A stretch of 64,000 nucleotides of DNA, taken from the NCBI GenBank assembly GCA_049890095.1, contig JBMHCD010000008.1, positions 1-64,000 of the forward strand, in the 5' to 3' direction. Under the pieces are notes generated by a model that was not told where the DNA came from, searched no databases, and saw only the letters and a program-made list of their open reading frames with translations. How positions within the stretch are numbered: position 1 is the stretch's first letter; every line of letters begins with the position of its first letter. The stretch comes from JABAYQ01 sp049890095 (GTDB lineage Bacteria; Bacteroidota; Bacteroidia; Flavobacteriales; UBA7312). Of the stretch, positions 49,688 to 58,974 are shown one piece after another. Made by a program: the position numbers and the translations under genes.

Positions 49688-50209
49688 ATGAAAGATTACA
49701 TTTTAAAAAACGGACTCGTCCTTGGTGCTGTTTATATAGTACTTAGCTCAATAGCGTATTCCATTGGAGTTTCATTTACATTATCTACAGCATGGAGTAT
49801 TGTTCAGTTTGTTGTCCCTATTGCTATTTTAATTTACATGCTTGTTTTTTATAAAAAAATGATGGGTGGATTTATTAATTTTAATCATTCTTTTATTTTA
49901 GTATTTGGGCTAATTGCATCCTCTAGTTTTATTCATATGGTTTTCAACATAATATTGTATAATTATATTGATCCTAACTTTTCTATTCTTTTACAAGAGG
50001 CAACAATAGAAAAATCTATTGAGTTAATGCAAGGTTTTGCCTCAGAATCTGCCATGGAAGAGATGATTACTGCTTTAGAAAATCAGGATAGCTTTTCACC
50101 TAGAAGTTTAGCTTCTGCTTTTGGATATGGTTTGGTGTTAAATGCAATTTTATCCTTAATTATTGCAGCGTTTTTTAAAAAAGATGCGCCTATTGAAAAT
50201 TTAGATTAA
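49688..50209 (+). CDS. DUF4199 domain membrane protein
   Basis: This 173-residue protein has four hydrophobic segments (e.g. GLVLGAVYIVLSSIAYSIGV; SFILVFGLIASSSFIHMVFNI; GYGLVLNAILSLIIAAFF) and matches the Bacteroidetes DUF4199 family. It is paired with a GT2 glycosyltransferase 4 nt downstream, which is the usual flavobacterial arrangement, so it may help that enzyme in the inner membrane. I use ATG 49688; earlier in-frame ATG codons lie in the SRP RNA promoter region. Confidence 0.85.
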   Translation: MKDYILKNGLVLGAVYIVLSSIAYSIGVSFTLSTAWSIVQFVVPIAILIYMLVFYKKMMGGFINFNHSFILVFGLIASSSFIHMVFNIILYNYIDPNFSILLQEATIEKSIELMQGFASESAMEEMITALENQDSFSPRSLASAFGYGLVLNAILSLIIAAFFKKDAPIENLD

Positions 50210-50213
50210 TCTT

Positions 50214-51164
50214 ATGAATATATCCGTTGTTGTTCCGTCCTATAATGAGTATGAGTCATTGCCAGAACTTTGTTCGTGGATTGATAGAGTAATGAATTCA
50301 AATAATTTTTCTTACGAAGTAATTATTATAGATGACGGAAGTACTGATAATACTTGGGAGGTTATAAGTAAGCTGTCATCCGATTTTGAGTCAATAAAAG
50401 GTATTAAATTTAGAAGAAATTATGGTAAGTCTGCAGCCTTAAATGTTGGTTTTGAAAATGCCAATGGAGATGTGGTTATTACAATGGATGCTGATTTACA
50501 GGATAGTCCTGACGAAATTCCTGAATTGTATTCGATGATAATAAATGATGGTTATGATATGGTTTCCGGATGGAAGCAAAAAAGATATGACCCATTAACC
50601 AAAACCATTCCTACAAAGCTATACAATTGGGCAGCAAGAAAAGCATCAGGAATTTATTTACATGATTTTAACTGTGGTTTAAAATCGTACAAAAATCAAT
50701 TAATTAAAAACATTGAAGTTTATGGCGAAATGCATCGCTATATTCCAATGCTCGCAAAAAGAGCTGGTTATATTAATATTGGTGAAAAAGTGGTTGTTCA
50801 CCAATCCAGAAAATATGGAGTGACAAAATTTGGTTTAGAGCGTTTTATTAACGGTTTTTTAGATTTGTTAACTATAACTTTTGTTTCGAAATTTGGTAAA
50901 AAACCTATGCATTTTTTTGGTGTTTTAGGAACAATTATGTTTTTTTTAGGTTTATTTTTATTCACTTATATAGGAGGACAAAAGCTCTTAAATTTATATA
51001 ACAATATAGCTGCTCGAAATATTGCTGATATGAGTAGTTTTTATATTGCACTCACATCGATGCTAATGGGACTTCAGTTATTCTTAGCTGGTTTTATCGG
51101 AGAGATGATTTCTAGAAGTGCATATGATCGCAATCAATATCAAATTGAAGATCGATTAAATTAA
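50214..51164 (+). CDS. Glycosyltransferase family 2 with two C-terminal membrane helices
   Basis: This 316-residue GT-A enzyme starts SVVVPSYNEYESLPELCSWI and has VIIIDDGSTDNTW, the DxD segment TMDADLQDSPDEI and a C-terminal pair of membrane helices (HFFGVLGTIMFFLGLFLFTYIG; MLMGLQLFLAGFIGEMI). This is the dolichyl-phosphate-mannose synthase/GtrB type that loads a sugar onto undecaprenyl phosphate. It is coupled to DUF4199 and ends in a TTAA shared with the opposing gene. Confidence 0.9.
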   Translation: MNISVVVPSYNEYESLPELCSWIDRVMNSNNFSYEVIIIDDGSTDNTWEVISKLSSDFESIKGIKFRRNYGKSAALNVGFENANGDVVITMDADLQDSPDEIPELYSMIINDGYDMVSGWKQKRYDPLTKTIPTKLYNWAARKASGIYLHDFNCGLKSYKNQLIKNIEVYGEMHRYIPMLAKRAGYINIGEKVVVHQSRKYGVTKFGLERFINGFLDLLTITFVSKFGKKPMHFFGVLGTIMFFLGLFLFTYIGGQKLLNLYNNIAARNIADMSSFYIALTSMLMGLQLFLAGFIGEMISRSAYDRNQYQIEDRLN

Positions 51165-52594
51165 GAATCTAACTTTTTAATTTTTATATCGAAATAGGCG
51201 TATACTAGAGTCATAATTGGACTGATTATATTAAAAAAGCAGAATGGCAGGTATGCAATAGTTGCCACTCCTAAAACAGCAGATTGTGCTGCTCCACAGG
51301 TGTTCCAAGGTATTAGTACGGATGTTACTGTACCGGTATCTTCTAAGGTTCGACTTAAATTTTCAGGTGCTAATTTTTTCTTCTTGTACGAATCGGCATA
51401 CATCTTTCCGGGAACAACAATACTTAAATATTGATCGCTTGCAGTGGTATTAAAAAATATACATGTACCAGCAGTTGTTGCAATTAATGAACCAGTACTT
51501 TTAGCATATTTTAAAATAGATGAACTTATTTTTTTAAGTGCACCAATCGCTTCTAATGTTCCCCCAAAACACATTGCACATATTATTAACCAAATGGTAT
51601 TAAGCATGCCATACATACCACCTGATGACAAGAGACTGTCAATAATTGTATTATTTGTTGAAATGGATGTGTTACTACCCATAGAATTAATTACAGCGAT
51701 ATAACTAGATTTAAATTTATTATCACTTATTCCTGAAACTTGATCAATAATTTCAGGTTGAAAAAATATTGCAAATAAACCCCCTAGTAAAGAACCTATG
51801 AGTAATGATGGAATGGCGGCAACTTTTTTGAGTATTAAAATAAGAACTATAATAGGTACTAAAAAAAGCCAGGGACTAATATTAAAACTCTGGTTTAATG
51901 CGTTTAAAATAGTATTTATATCATTTTCTTTTATATCATTTTGAAAAGAAAATCCAATGACCAGAAATAGAATTAAGGTAATAACATATGATGGAATAGT
52001 AGTTAGCATCATGTATCTTATATGTGAAAACAAATCGGTACCTGCCATGGCTGGTGCTAAATTTGTAGTGTCAGATAAGGGAGAGAGTTTATCACCAAAA
52101 TATGCCCCAGAAATTATCGCACCTCCAATTAAACCTTGATTAATATTAAGTGCATTACCTATTCCTAAAAGGGCAATTCCAACTGTTGCAATAGTAGACC
52201 ATGAACTTCCGGATGCTAGAGAAACAATTGCACAAATAATACAGCATGCAAATAAGAAAATTTTAGGGTTTAAAATCTGTAATCCGTAGTATACCATAGA
52301 AGGAACAACTCCACTAATTAGCCACGTGCCAGAAAGGGCTCCAATGAGTAGAAGTATTATTATAGCAGGAGTAGTTGAACTTATACTATCACTAACTTTT
52401 TTCATTATGTGTTTCCAGCTAATTTTGTTTTTTACTCCAAATAAGCTGGCTATAGCAGCGCTAAACAGTAGTGCTAACTGATTTGCTCCAGATAATGAAT
52501 CTTCACCATATACAATTACGTTTATGGTGAGCAAAACTATAAGCGAAAAAATTGGAATTAAAGAATCAACTAATGAAATATTCTTTTTGGTCAT
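51161..52594 (-). CDS. Na+/H+ antiporter, NhaC family
   Basis: This 477-residue transporter has about 11-12 membrane helices. NhaC features are the GTWLISGVVPSMVYYG and SGSSWSTIATVGIALLGIG segments, AYFGDKLSPLSDTTNLAPAMAG, and AGTCIFFNTTASDQYLSIVVPGKMYAD. It exchanges Na+ for H+ across the inner membrane, fitting a marine or saline habitat. Whether it carries malate or another organic anion, as some NhaC relatives do, cannot be told. Confidence 0.9.
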   Translation of the reverse strand: MTKKNISLVDSLIPIFSLIVLLTINVIVYGEDSLSGANQLALLFSAAIASLFGVKNKISWKHIMKKVSDSISSTTPAIIILLLIGALSGTWLISGVVPSMVYYGLQILNPKIFLFACCIICAIVSLASGSSWSTIATVGIALLGIGNALNINQGLIGGAIISGAYFGDKLSPLSDTTNLAPAMAGTDLFSHIRYMMLTTIPSYVITLILFLVIGFSFQNDIKENDINTILNALNQSFNISPWLFLVPIIVLILILKKVAAIPSLLIGSLLGGLFAIFFQPEIIDQVSGISDNKFKSSYIAVINSMGSNTSISTNNTIIDSLLSSGGMYGMLNTIWLIICAMCFGGTLEAIGALKKISSSILKYAKSTGSLIATTAGTCIFFNTTASDQYLSIVVPGKMYADSYKKKKLAPENLSRTLEDTGTVTSVLIPWNTCGAAQSAVLGVATIAYLPFCFFNIISPIMTLVYAYFDIKIKKLDS

Positions 52595-52596
52595 AA

Positions 52597-53793
52597 TTAA
52601 AGAAGATTAACCTTTTTAAGACAATCTTTTATTTTATTAAAAGTTCTTTCTATATCGTTGTCGATACCGATTGAAATCCTTACCATACCCTCAGAAATTC
52701 CCATTTCAATTTGCTCATCTTCTGGAATTTCTGAAGAAGTACTAGCCCCAGGAGCAGAAAATAAAGTTTTGTAAAAACCTAAACTAACAGCTAAATAGCC
52801 GATATTATCATTTTGCATTTCTTCCATTAATTCGTATGCTTTTTTGATGTTTTTTGCATCTATCATCAGCATTCCCCCAAATCCAAATTCAGTGTTCATT
52901 TGGCTTTTTATTAAGTCGTGTTGAGGATGATCTTCAAGTCCAGGATAAATTACCTTTATTCCTTCTTTTTTAAGTTTTTGAGCAATAAATAATCCATTTT
53001 TGCTATGTTGTTTCATTCTAACATGTAGTGTTCTAAGATTTTTAAGAATACTACTTGCTCTCAAAGAATCTAGTGTAGGACCTAAAAGCATTACAGACCC
53101 ATTATTTACATCTATTAAATCTGAGATAAACTGTCGAGAGGAACATATAACTCCACCAACTCCATCACTTGCTCCATTTATAAATTTTGTTAAAGAATGA
53201 ATGACAATATCAGCACCTAATTGAGACGGCGAAAAAATTAAGGGAGTAAATGTATTATCTACCACTAATTTTAAATCATGTTTTTTGGCAATTTTTGATA
53301 AAGCTCGTATATCAGCAATTTCTAAAAGTGGATTGCTCACAGTTTCACAGTATAAAATTTTAGTGTTTTTGGTGATGGCATTTTCTACTAATTCTAATTT
53401 TGTGATATCCACAAAAGAAGTTGAAATGTTGAACCTAGGAAGATAGTTCTTCATGAAAGCATATGTTCCACCATATATTGTTCTACTACTAACAATATGG
53501 TCGTTGCTTTGACATAATTGTAAAATTGTTGAGCTTATTGCTCCCATTCCTGACGCAGTTATTTGTGCTGCTTCAGTAAATTCCATTTTTGAAATAGCAT
53601 TGCCTAAATAGCCAGTACTTGGATTCATGTGTCGTGAGTATAAATAACACCCTTCTTTCTCTCCATCAAATACCATTTCCATGGTTTTACCTTCTAAATA
53701 AGTAAAGGTTGATGAATCAGCAATTGAAGGGTTGACACCTCCATATTCACCAAAATATTGAATATCTTGTATTTGATCAGCTGGCTTTTTCAT
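52597..53793 (-). CDS. PLP-dependent trans-sulfuration enzyme (methionine gamma-lyase/cystathionine synthase family)
   Basis: This 398-residue Cys/Met-metabolism enzyme has LEGKTMEMVFDG... then YSRHMNPSTGYLGNAISKMEFTEAAQITASGMGAISSTIL. The PLP Lys lies in DIVIHSLTKFINGASDGVGG, and a C-terminal FGGMLMID and VRISIGID follow. Cystathionine gamma-synthase, cystathionine lyase and methionine gamma-lyase look alike here, so the exact reaction is unresolved. It sits 2 nt before the NhaC start and 6 nt after the Wzc-like gene stop. Confidence 0.88.
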   Translation of the reverse strand: MKKPADQIQDIQYFGEYGGVNPSIADSSTFTYLEGKTMEMVFDGEKEGCYLYSRHMNPSTGYLGNAISKMEFTEAAQITASGMGAISSTILQLCQSNDHIVSSRTIYGGTYAFMKNYLPRFNISTSFVDITKLELVENAITKNTKILYCETVSNPLLEIADIRALSKIAKKHDLKLVVDNTFTPLIFSPSQLGADIVIHSLTKFINGASDGVGGVICSSRQFISDLIDVNNGSVMLLGPTLDSLRASSILKNLRTLHVRMKQHSKNGLFIAQKLKKEGIKVIYPGLEDHPQHDLIKSQMNTEFGFGGMLMIDAKNIKKAYELMEEMQNDNIGYLAVSLGFYKTLFSAPGASTSSEIPEDEQIEMGISEGMVRISIGIDNDIERTFNKIKDCLKKVNLL

Positions 53794-53799
53794 TTTAAA

Positions 53800-56205
53800 T
53801 TAAGTTTTATTTATTTTCCACCACGGATTATTTTGTTTATTATCTTCTTCATAATAACCGTATCCATATCCGTAACCGTATCCATAGTTATTTTTTTTGT
53901 ACTTGACATCATTTAGTATGAATGACACATTATTTATATTCGATTTATTTATTATATCCTCAATATTAACTACCATTGATTTAGCAGTATAGTCTTGTCT
54001 TATTAAAATCAAATTAATATCAGATTTATTCATTAGTATTTGTGCATCTGTAACAAGACCAATCGGAGGAGTATCGATAACTATAAAATTATAGTTATTC
54101 TTGACCTCGTTAATTAGTTTATCCATTTTATCTTTTTCCAATAATTCTGCTGGGTTAGGAGGGATGGCTCCTGATACTATAATATCCAAATTTTCATTAT
54201 TCGTTTTTTGAATTATTTCATCTAAGCTATTATTAGAAATCAAAAATGAACTTAAGCCTTTTTCGGTAGATAAATTTAAACCATCATATATTTTTGGTTT
54301 TCTCATATCTGCCCCAATTAGCAAGGTTTTGTTACCAGTTGTAGATAAAATGGATGCGATATTTACAGAGCAAAATGATTTACCTTCTCCACTAATTGAT
54401 GAACTTATACAAATTACTTTCTGATTCTTTTCTGACGCTAAGTATTGAATATTAGTTCTTATTGACCTAAAGGCTTCAGAAATTATGGATTTTGGATTAT
54501 TTATTACAACTAAGTTTGTTTCTTTGAGATTGTTTGGTATTGATCCAATTACAGGTATATTTGAAATCTTTAAAACATCAGATTTACTAGAAATTTTGTC
54601 GTTTAAAAGATTAATTATAGTAATAATTAAACCTGGAATTAAAATTCCGATAAATAAACAAGTGATATAAACAGTCTTTCGATTCGGACGGATCGGTTCT
54701 ACGCTTGTTAAACGGGCTTTGTCAACTATTTTGTTATCGGCAACATTACCTGCTTTTGCTATGGATGCTTCTGCACGTTTTTCTAGCAAATAGGTGTAAG
54801 TAGTTTCGTTTAAACTAAATTTACGTTCTATACTAACAAGTTTTCTTTCACTTTTAGGCAAGCTACTTATGAGTTTGTCAAATTCACCTATTCTTGCATT
54901 AATATCATTTAGAGAAAGTTCTGAGCTAGAAATAATATTTTCTATGTTCTCAATGATTTTACTTTTAGTTGATTTGATTTGCGATCTTAATGACTTTATA
55001 GCTGGATGTATTTCCTTAGTATTTTGAGATAATATTTGTAATTCGCTGTATAATTTTGAAAGCTCTATAATCAAGTTATTCAATAACGGATCGTTAATTC
55101 CCATAGCTGAAGGAGCCAAAACATTATCAATGTTATCGTTTTTTATAAGATAATCTTTAAGAGAGTAATAATATTTATTGTTTAGCTTGAGAATGGCTTG
55201 CTCTTCTTCCAATTTCTGAATTTGGTAAAAAGCTCCATATTCTTTTTTTGAAAGCTCAATTTTTGGATTATTTTTTTTGAATAATTCTAAAGAGGATTCT
55301 ACATTTGTGAGAGAGTCTCTTATGTCGATGAGCTGTTTGTTAATGAATTTAATTGTATTGCTAGCAATTGCATTTTTTTCATTTAATCCAATATTAAGGT
55401 AGTTTACAGCATAACGGTCTAAAAAATTCTTAATTTTTTTTGTGTTATTTCCCTCTAAAGTTATTTTTAAGATAGATGCATCTTTATCTATTTCTTTAAT
55501 ATTTATTCTTTTTAGAATTTTTTCTGATAAAAGATTTAGATCATTTAAGACAAATGAGTAGTTTTTCCAACTTTCTTCATCATAAAATGTAAAATCGTTT
55601 TTACGAAGTTTAAATTTAAAATAATCATTTTCTATCCATTGATTAAAAGAGTATTTCTTTTCAAAATTAAAATTGATATCTGGATGACGTATATAGGTTT
55701 CTTTTTTTAAGTCATACAAACTTTTGGATTTGATTTTTGATTTGATGATAAATTCATCTTTTGATAAAAGTGTAACAAAAAATTTATTTCCAATACTTTG
55801 AATGTGGTTTGAGTCTAATTCAAGGGTGAAGGGGCTTTTGTCATAAATATCAAAACTGATTACTTTTCCTTCATTCAAATATGAAATATTATATGAAGCT
55901 TCTTTTAGTGTTTTTTTGACTAAGGAAAATGATTTAAGTATTCCAATCTCGTTTTTAATATTTCTATTTTTTCCAAATAAATCAATTCCATCGATGATAT
56001 TATCAGAGCCTATAGTTGTATTGTTTTCATCTTTAATTAAAATTGTAGTTGAAGCGCTGTAAACTTTAGAAGAATATCTTGAATATAGATAACCTATAAA
56101 AATTAAAATTAATATAGAAAGAATAAAAAAATACCAATATCTAGAGTAGTTTTTTATCAATTCTACAAAGTCAATATCTTCAGAATAGGAGCTATTATTT
56201 TTCAT
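53800..56205 (-). CDS. Polysaccharide co-polymerase and tyrosine autokinase (Wzc-like)
   Basis: This ~801-residue inner-membrane protein couples chain-length control to a BY-kinase. A Wzz domain with one membrane helix near the N-terminus (YWYFFILSILILIFIGYLYS) is followed by a long periplasmic coiled coil and a second helix. The C-terminal kinase has Walker A SSSISGEGKSF, Walker A' LLIGADMRKPK and Walker B FIVIDTPPIG. The tail holds a Tyr/Gly cluster (YGYGYGYGYGYY), the autophosphorylation site. I use ATG 56205; the ATG at 56238 would overlap the Wza-like gene by 23 nt. It drives export through the partner outer-membrane protein. Confidence 0.88.
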   Translation of the reverse strand: MKNNSSYSEDIDFVELIKNYSRYWYFFILSILILIFIGYLYSRYSSKVYSASTTILIKDENNTTIGSDNIIDGIDLFGKNRNIKNEIGILKSFSLVKKTLKEASYNISYLNEGKVISFDIYDKSPFTLELDSNHIQSIGNKFFVTLLSKDEFIIKSKIKSKSLYDLKKETYIRHPDINFNFEKKYSFNQWIENDYFKFKLRKNDFTFYDEESWKNYSFVLNDLNLLSEKILKRINIKEIDKDASILKITLEGNNTKKIKNFLDRYAVNYLNIGLNEKNAIASNTIKFINKQLIDIRDSLTNVESSLELFKKNNPKIELSKKEYGAFYQIQKLEEEQAILKLNNKYYYSLKDYLIKNDNIDNVLAPSAMGINDPLLNNLIIELSKLYSELQILSQNTKEIHPAIKSLRSQIKSTKSKIIENIENIISSSELSLNDINARIGEFDKLISSLPKSERKLVSIERKFSLNETTYTYLLEKRAEASIAKAGNVADNKIVDKARLTSVEPIRPNRKTVYITCLFIGILIPGLIITIINLLNDKISSKSDVLKISNIPVIGSIPNNLKETNLVVINNPKSIISEAFRSIRTNIQYLASEKNQKVICISSSISGEGKSFCSVNIASILSTTGNKTLLIGADMRKPKIYDGLNLSTEKGLSSFLISNNSLDEIIQKTNNENLDIIVSGAIPPNPAELLEKDKMDKLINEVKNNYNFIVIDTPPIGLVTDAQILMNKSDINLILIRQDYTAKSMVVNIEDIINKSNINNVSFILNDVKYKKNNYGYGYGYGYGYYEEDNKQNNPWWKINKT
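53851..53896 (-). repeat. Short coding repeat for the Wzc Tyr/Gly tail
   Basis: Plus-strand copies of a CCGTATCCATAT / CCGTAACCGTATCCATA-type unit encode the C-terminal YG repeat. This is a small tandem repeat that could change length by slippage and so change the number of phospho-Tyr sites. It is not a mobile element. Confidence 0.6.
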
Positions 56206-56215
56206 TAATTTTTGT

Positions 56216-56965
56216 TTATTCGAATACTCTGAGTACAATGTTGGATATTAAAGCAATAGTAGAAACAGCAGAGATATAAATTTGAGCATTAGAACTTCTA
56301 AGCTGAACATTTCTTAAAGGCTGAATATAAACAACATCATTAGGGTTTAGGTAATAGTCTTTTGAATATAAAATATCTTTCTGATTTAAGTTTAGAAAAA
56401 TAACTTCATTGTCTCTAACTATTTTTATTTTTTTACGATTGGCATAATCGGTCATATCTCCAGCAAGGCCTAAGGCTTCAAATATGGTAATGTTTTGTTT
56501 AAAAACAGTATATGTTCCAGGTCTGTTGACTTCTCCTAAAATGGTGATTTCAAAATTTATATGTTTTACTATAACTGTAGAGTTAACTAAAAATTCATCC
56601 GCTTTCTTCTGAATGATATTTTTTACATTTTCAATATTTTCATTAAGAACCAATATTTTGCCAAGTGTAGGTATTTCTATATATCCTTTTGAATCTACTG
56701 TAAAGCCGTTCAAATACAAATTTGCCGAAGTTGTTTGAGTATTATTTGCATTTGTTTCAATATTAAAAAGACCAAATGATTCTTCATTGACACCTAATAC
56801 TTTAACGTGTAATACATCTCCTGGTTGAAATAAATGCTCTTTTGGTTTTGGAATAATTTTTTCGACTCGATTTTTGTCATCTTCCATAAGAACCATTTTT
56901 TTTAGTGGTGTACATGAAGAAAACAAGATTATCAATAAAATAAAATAAGATCCAATTAGTTTCAT
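56216..56965 (-). CDS. Polysaccharide export lipoprotein (Wza-like)
   Basis: This 249-residue protein has a lipoprotein signal (FILLIILFSSC, lipobox FSSC) and a polysaccharide-export (Poly_export) domain beginning KEHLFQPGDVLHVKVLG, followed by a SLBB-type region FEITILGEVNRPGTYTVFKQN. A C-terminal hydrophobic segment (IYISAVSTIALISNIVL) replaces the amphipathic helix of Wza. It should form the outer-membrane portal for a capsule or exopolysaccharide with the Wzc-like kinase, whose ATG (56205) lies 10 nt past this stop. Confidence 0.87.
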   Translation of the reverse strand: MKLIGSYFILLIILFSSCTPLKKMVLMEDDKNRVEKIIPKPKEHLFQPGDVLHVKVLGVNEESFGLFNIETNANNTQTTSANLYLNGFTVDSKGYIEIPTLGKILVLNENIENVKNIIQKKADEFLVNSTVIVKHINFEITILGEVNRPGTYTVFKQNITIFEALGLAGDMTDYANRKKIKIVRDNEVIFLNLNQKDILYSKDYYLNPNDVVYIQPLRNVQLRSSNAQIYISAVSTIALISNIVLRVFE

Positions 56966-56990
56966 AAACTACTTAAAAGATTAAACTTTT

Positions 56991-56998
56991 CAAAAATA
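56991..56998 (-). promoter_or_regulatory. -7 box of the Wza/Wzc operon
   Basis: Minus-strand TATTTTTG (TAnnTTTG) lies 25 nt before the Wza-like ATG. The operon can thus be transcribed apart from the Maf/UbiA genes. No TTG at -33 is clear. Confidence 0.42.
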
Positions 56999-57003
56999 CT
57001 AAT

Positions 57004-57576
57004 TTAAAATGTAATTAGTTCGTTATATAATTTATTGATTGGTAGTCCCACAACATTATAATAGCAACCATCTATTTTTTTTACTGCAATTTTACCTATC
57101 CAATCCTGAATGCCATAAGCACCTGCTTTATCTAGTGGGTTATAGTTTTGTACATAATGTTCAATTTCTTTGTTGCTAATTTTTGAAAAGGTTACTAAAG
57201 TACTTTCACTAAAGCAATGCATTTTCTCTGAAGTTCTAATGCAAACTCCTGTTTGTACTTTATGAGTTTCATTTGAAAGAGTCCTAAGCATTTCAAAAGC
57301 ATGTTGTTTGTCTTTGGGTTTTCCAAGAATTTGATTTTGATGGATAACAACTGTGTCAGAAGTGATTAGCAGCTCGTTTGGATTAAGATTATATGAATTT
57401 GATTTTTTGGTAGCAATGAAGGATGCAATCAATTCAAGAGATAAATCTTCTGGAAAGTTTTCGTTTATTTTTTTTGTTCTTACTTCAAATGGGAGATTCA
57501 GACTAGTTAAAAGTTCTTTTCTTCTTGGAGAGTTTGAGCCTAAAATTATTTTTTTGTTAGAAATAGATTTAATCAT
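57004..57576 (-). CDS. Maf-type nucleoside triphosphate pyrophosphatase
   Basis: This 190-residue Maf/HAM1-fold protein starts IILGSNSPRRKELL, the family motif, and continues with ITSDTVVIHQNQILGKP and GAYGIQDWIG. Maf proteins hydrolyse non-standard dTTP/UTP or m7GTP. Its 3' end is 6 nt from the Wza promoter; the start abuts the UbiA gene. Confidence 0.93.
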   Translation of the reverse strand: MIKSISNKKIILGSNSPRRKELLTSLNLPFEVRTKKINENFPEDLSLELIASFIATKKSNSYNLNPNELLITSDTVVIHQNQILGKPKDKQHAFEMLRTLSNETHKVQTGVCIRTSEKMHCFSESTLVTFSKISNKEIEHYVQNYNPLDKAGAYGIQDWIGKIAVKKIDGCYYNVVGLPINKLYNELITF

Positions 57577-57577
57577 A

Positions 57578-58486
57578 TCAATTATAAATTAACCAGAAAA
57601 TAAACATGGACAATATTCCCAAAAGCATGATTATTTTTAACAGTTGGCTAATAAACCAAAAATCTTTCTTTGTTTTAGCAACTTTAATTTTATAAATGGT
57701 ATAACTGATGGGTAATTTTAAAGCTAGCAGGACATATAAAAAAGAGTAAAAACTACTTTTAAATTGCAATATCATTATTAAGAGTATTAGTACAACAAGT
57801 AAAACAGAAAGTAATAGGGCTATGTTTTTTGTTTTTTTAGTTCCTATTGTTACAGCCATTGTATTGTGTTGAGCCAAACGATCACCTTCAATATCTTCTA
57901 AATCTTTAACAATTTCTCTAATTATTGAAACCAAAAAAGCAAAAATAGCATATATACCAGCAATTATAAATATTGATTTAGTATTGTAATGTAAATACGG
58001 TGCTAATTCAAATAATGGAACAACCAATAAAACAAGTGAAGAAAGTAATGCTACAACTATATTTCCAAATATTGGTTTTCTTTTTAAATCTGAAGAATAA
58101 ATGAAAAGGCTAATGGCACAAAATAAATTTATAAATCCGATGGAAAAAACACCAATTTTATTGCTTAAATAAAAACCTATTGAAACGCCGATAAGATTAA
58201 GAAAAGAATATAAAATTATACTATGTTCTTTAGAAATGGAATTCCCAATAATTGGAGATTTTCCATTGAGAGTATCTACTTTTACATCAAAATAATCGTT
58301 AATTATGTTTCCAGCACTTGCAATTAAAATCGTAGATAATATTAACAGACCAAACTCTAAATTTGATAATGCTGATGTATTGCAAAATGGATTGATAAGT
58401 GTTTTTTTTATCAATATTTGAGTCAGTGCAATAATGATAATATTTGGTAAGCGAATAAGCTTAAAAAAATTTGTGATAACTACCAT
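57578..58486 (-). CDS. UbiA-family prenyltransferase (geranylgeranylglycerol-phosphate synthase-like)
   Basis: This 302-residue polytopic protein has nine or so membrane helices and the two Asp-rich UbiA motifs: NDYFDVKVDTLNG near the first third and REIVKDLEDIEGDRLA in the middle. These bind the prenyl diphosphate with Mg2+. Bacteroidetes copies are usually called digeranylgeranylglyceryl phosphate synthase, but the acceptor here is unknown. It overlaps the HAD gene by 7 nt. Confidence 0.85.
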   Translation of the reverse strand: MVVITNFFKLIRLPNIIIIALTQILIKKTLINPFCNTSALSNLEFGLLILSTILIASAGNIINDYFDVKVDTLNGKSPIIGNSISKEHSIILYSFLNLIGVSIGFYLSNKIGVFSIGFINLFCAISLFIYSSDLKRKPIFGNIVVALLSSLVLLVVPLFELAPYLHYNTKSIFIIAGIYAIFAFLVSIIREIVKDLEDIEGDRLAQHNTMAVTIGTKKTKNIALLLSVLLVVLILLIMILQFKSSFYSFLYVLLALKLPISYTIYKIKVAKTKKDFWFISQLLKIIMLLGILSMFIFWLIYN

Positions 58487-58974
58487 TTTTTTTGAACTCT
58501 CATTGTTTGTTCAATTACATCTCGAACACAACCTTTTCCACCATTTCGGTGAGAAACATATTTGGATATCTTCTTAACTTCACTCGCTCCGTCTTGAGGG
58601 CAACAAGGAAGTATAACTTCTTTCATAATTTCTAAATCGTTAAGATCGTCTCCCATGTAAAGAATATTGTCTGTTTTTATTTCATGTATTGAAATAAAAT
58701 CGAGGAGGGCATCTTTTTTGTCATAACATCCTAAGTAAACATCTTCGATACCTAAATATTCAAATCGTTTTTTTAAACCTTCACTTTCGCCACCAGAAAT
58801 AATGGCAATTTTATAACCTTGGCTAATAGCTTTTCTGATAGCCATACCGTCTTTAGTATTCATGTTTCTAACTTGTTCTCCACTTGGCATTAGAAGGATA
58901 GACCCATCAGTTAACACACCATCTACATCAAAAATAAAAGTAGTTATTTGGTTTAAAATGTTTTTGTAATTCAT
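58480..58974 (-). CDS. KdsC-like HAD phosphatase (3-deoxy-D-manno-octulosonate 8-phosphate phosphatase)
   Basis: This 164-residue C0-type HAD phosphatase has FIFDVDGVLTDGSI (nucleophile Asp17, Asp19), AIISGGESEG (motif II) and YMGDDLNDLEIM (motif IV). The tetrameric KdsC fold and short length fit, as does CCPQDGASEVKKISKYVSHRNGGKGCVRDVIE. It would supply Kdo for lipopolysaccharide. It overlaps the DUF2520 gene by 4 nt. Confidence 0.85.
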   Translation of the reverse strand: MNYKNILNQITTFIFDVDGVLTDGSILLMPSGEQVRNMNTKDGMAIRKAISQGYKIAIISGGESEGLKKRFEYLGIEDVYLGCYDKKDALLDFISIHEIKTDNILYMGDDLNDLEIMKEVILPCCPQDGASEVKKISKYVSHRNGGKGCVRDVIEQTMRVQKKW

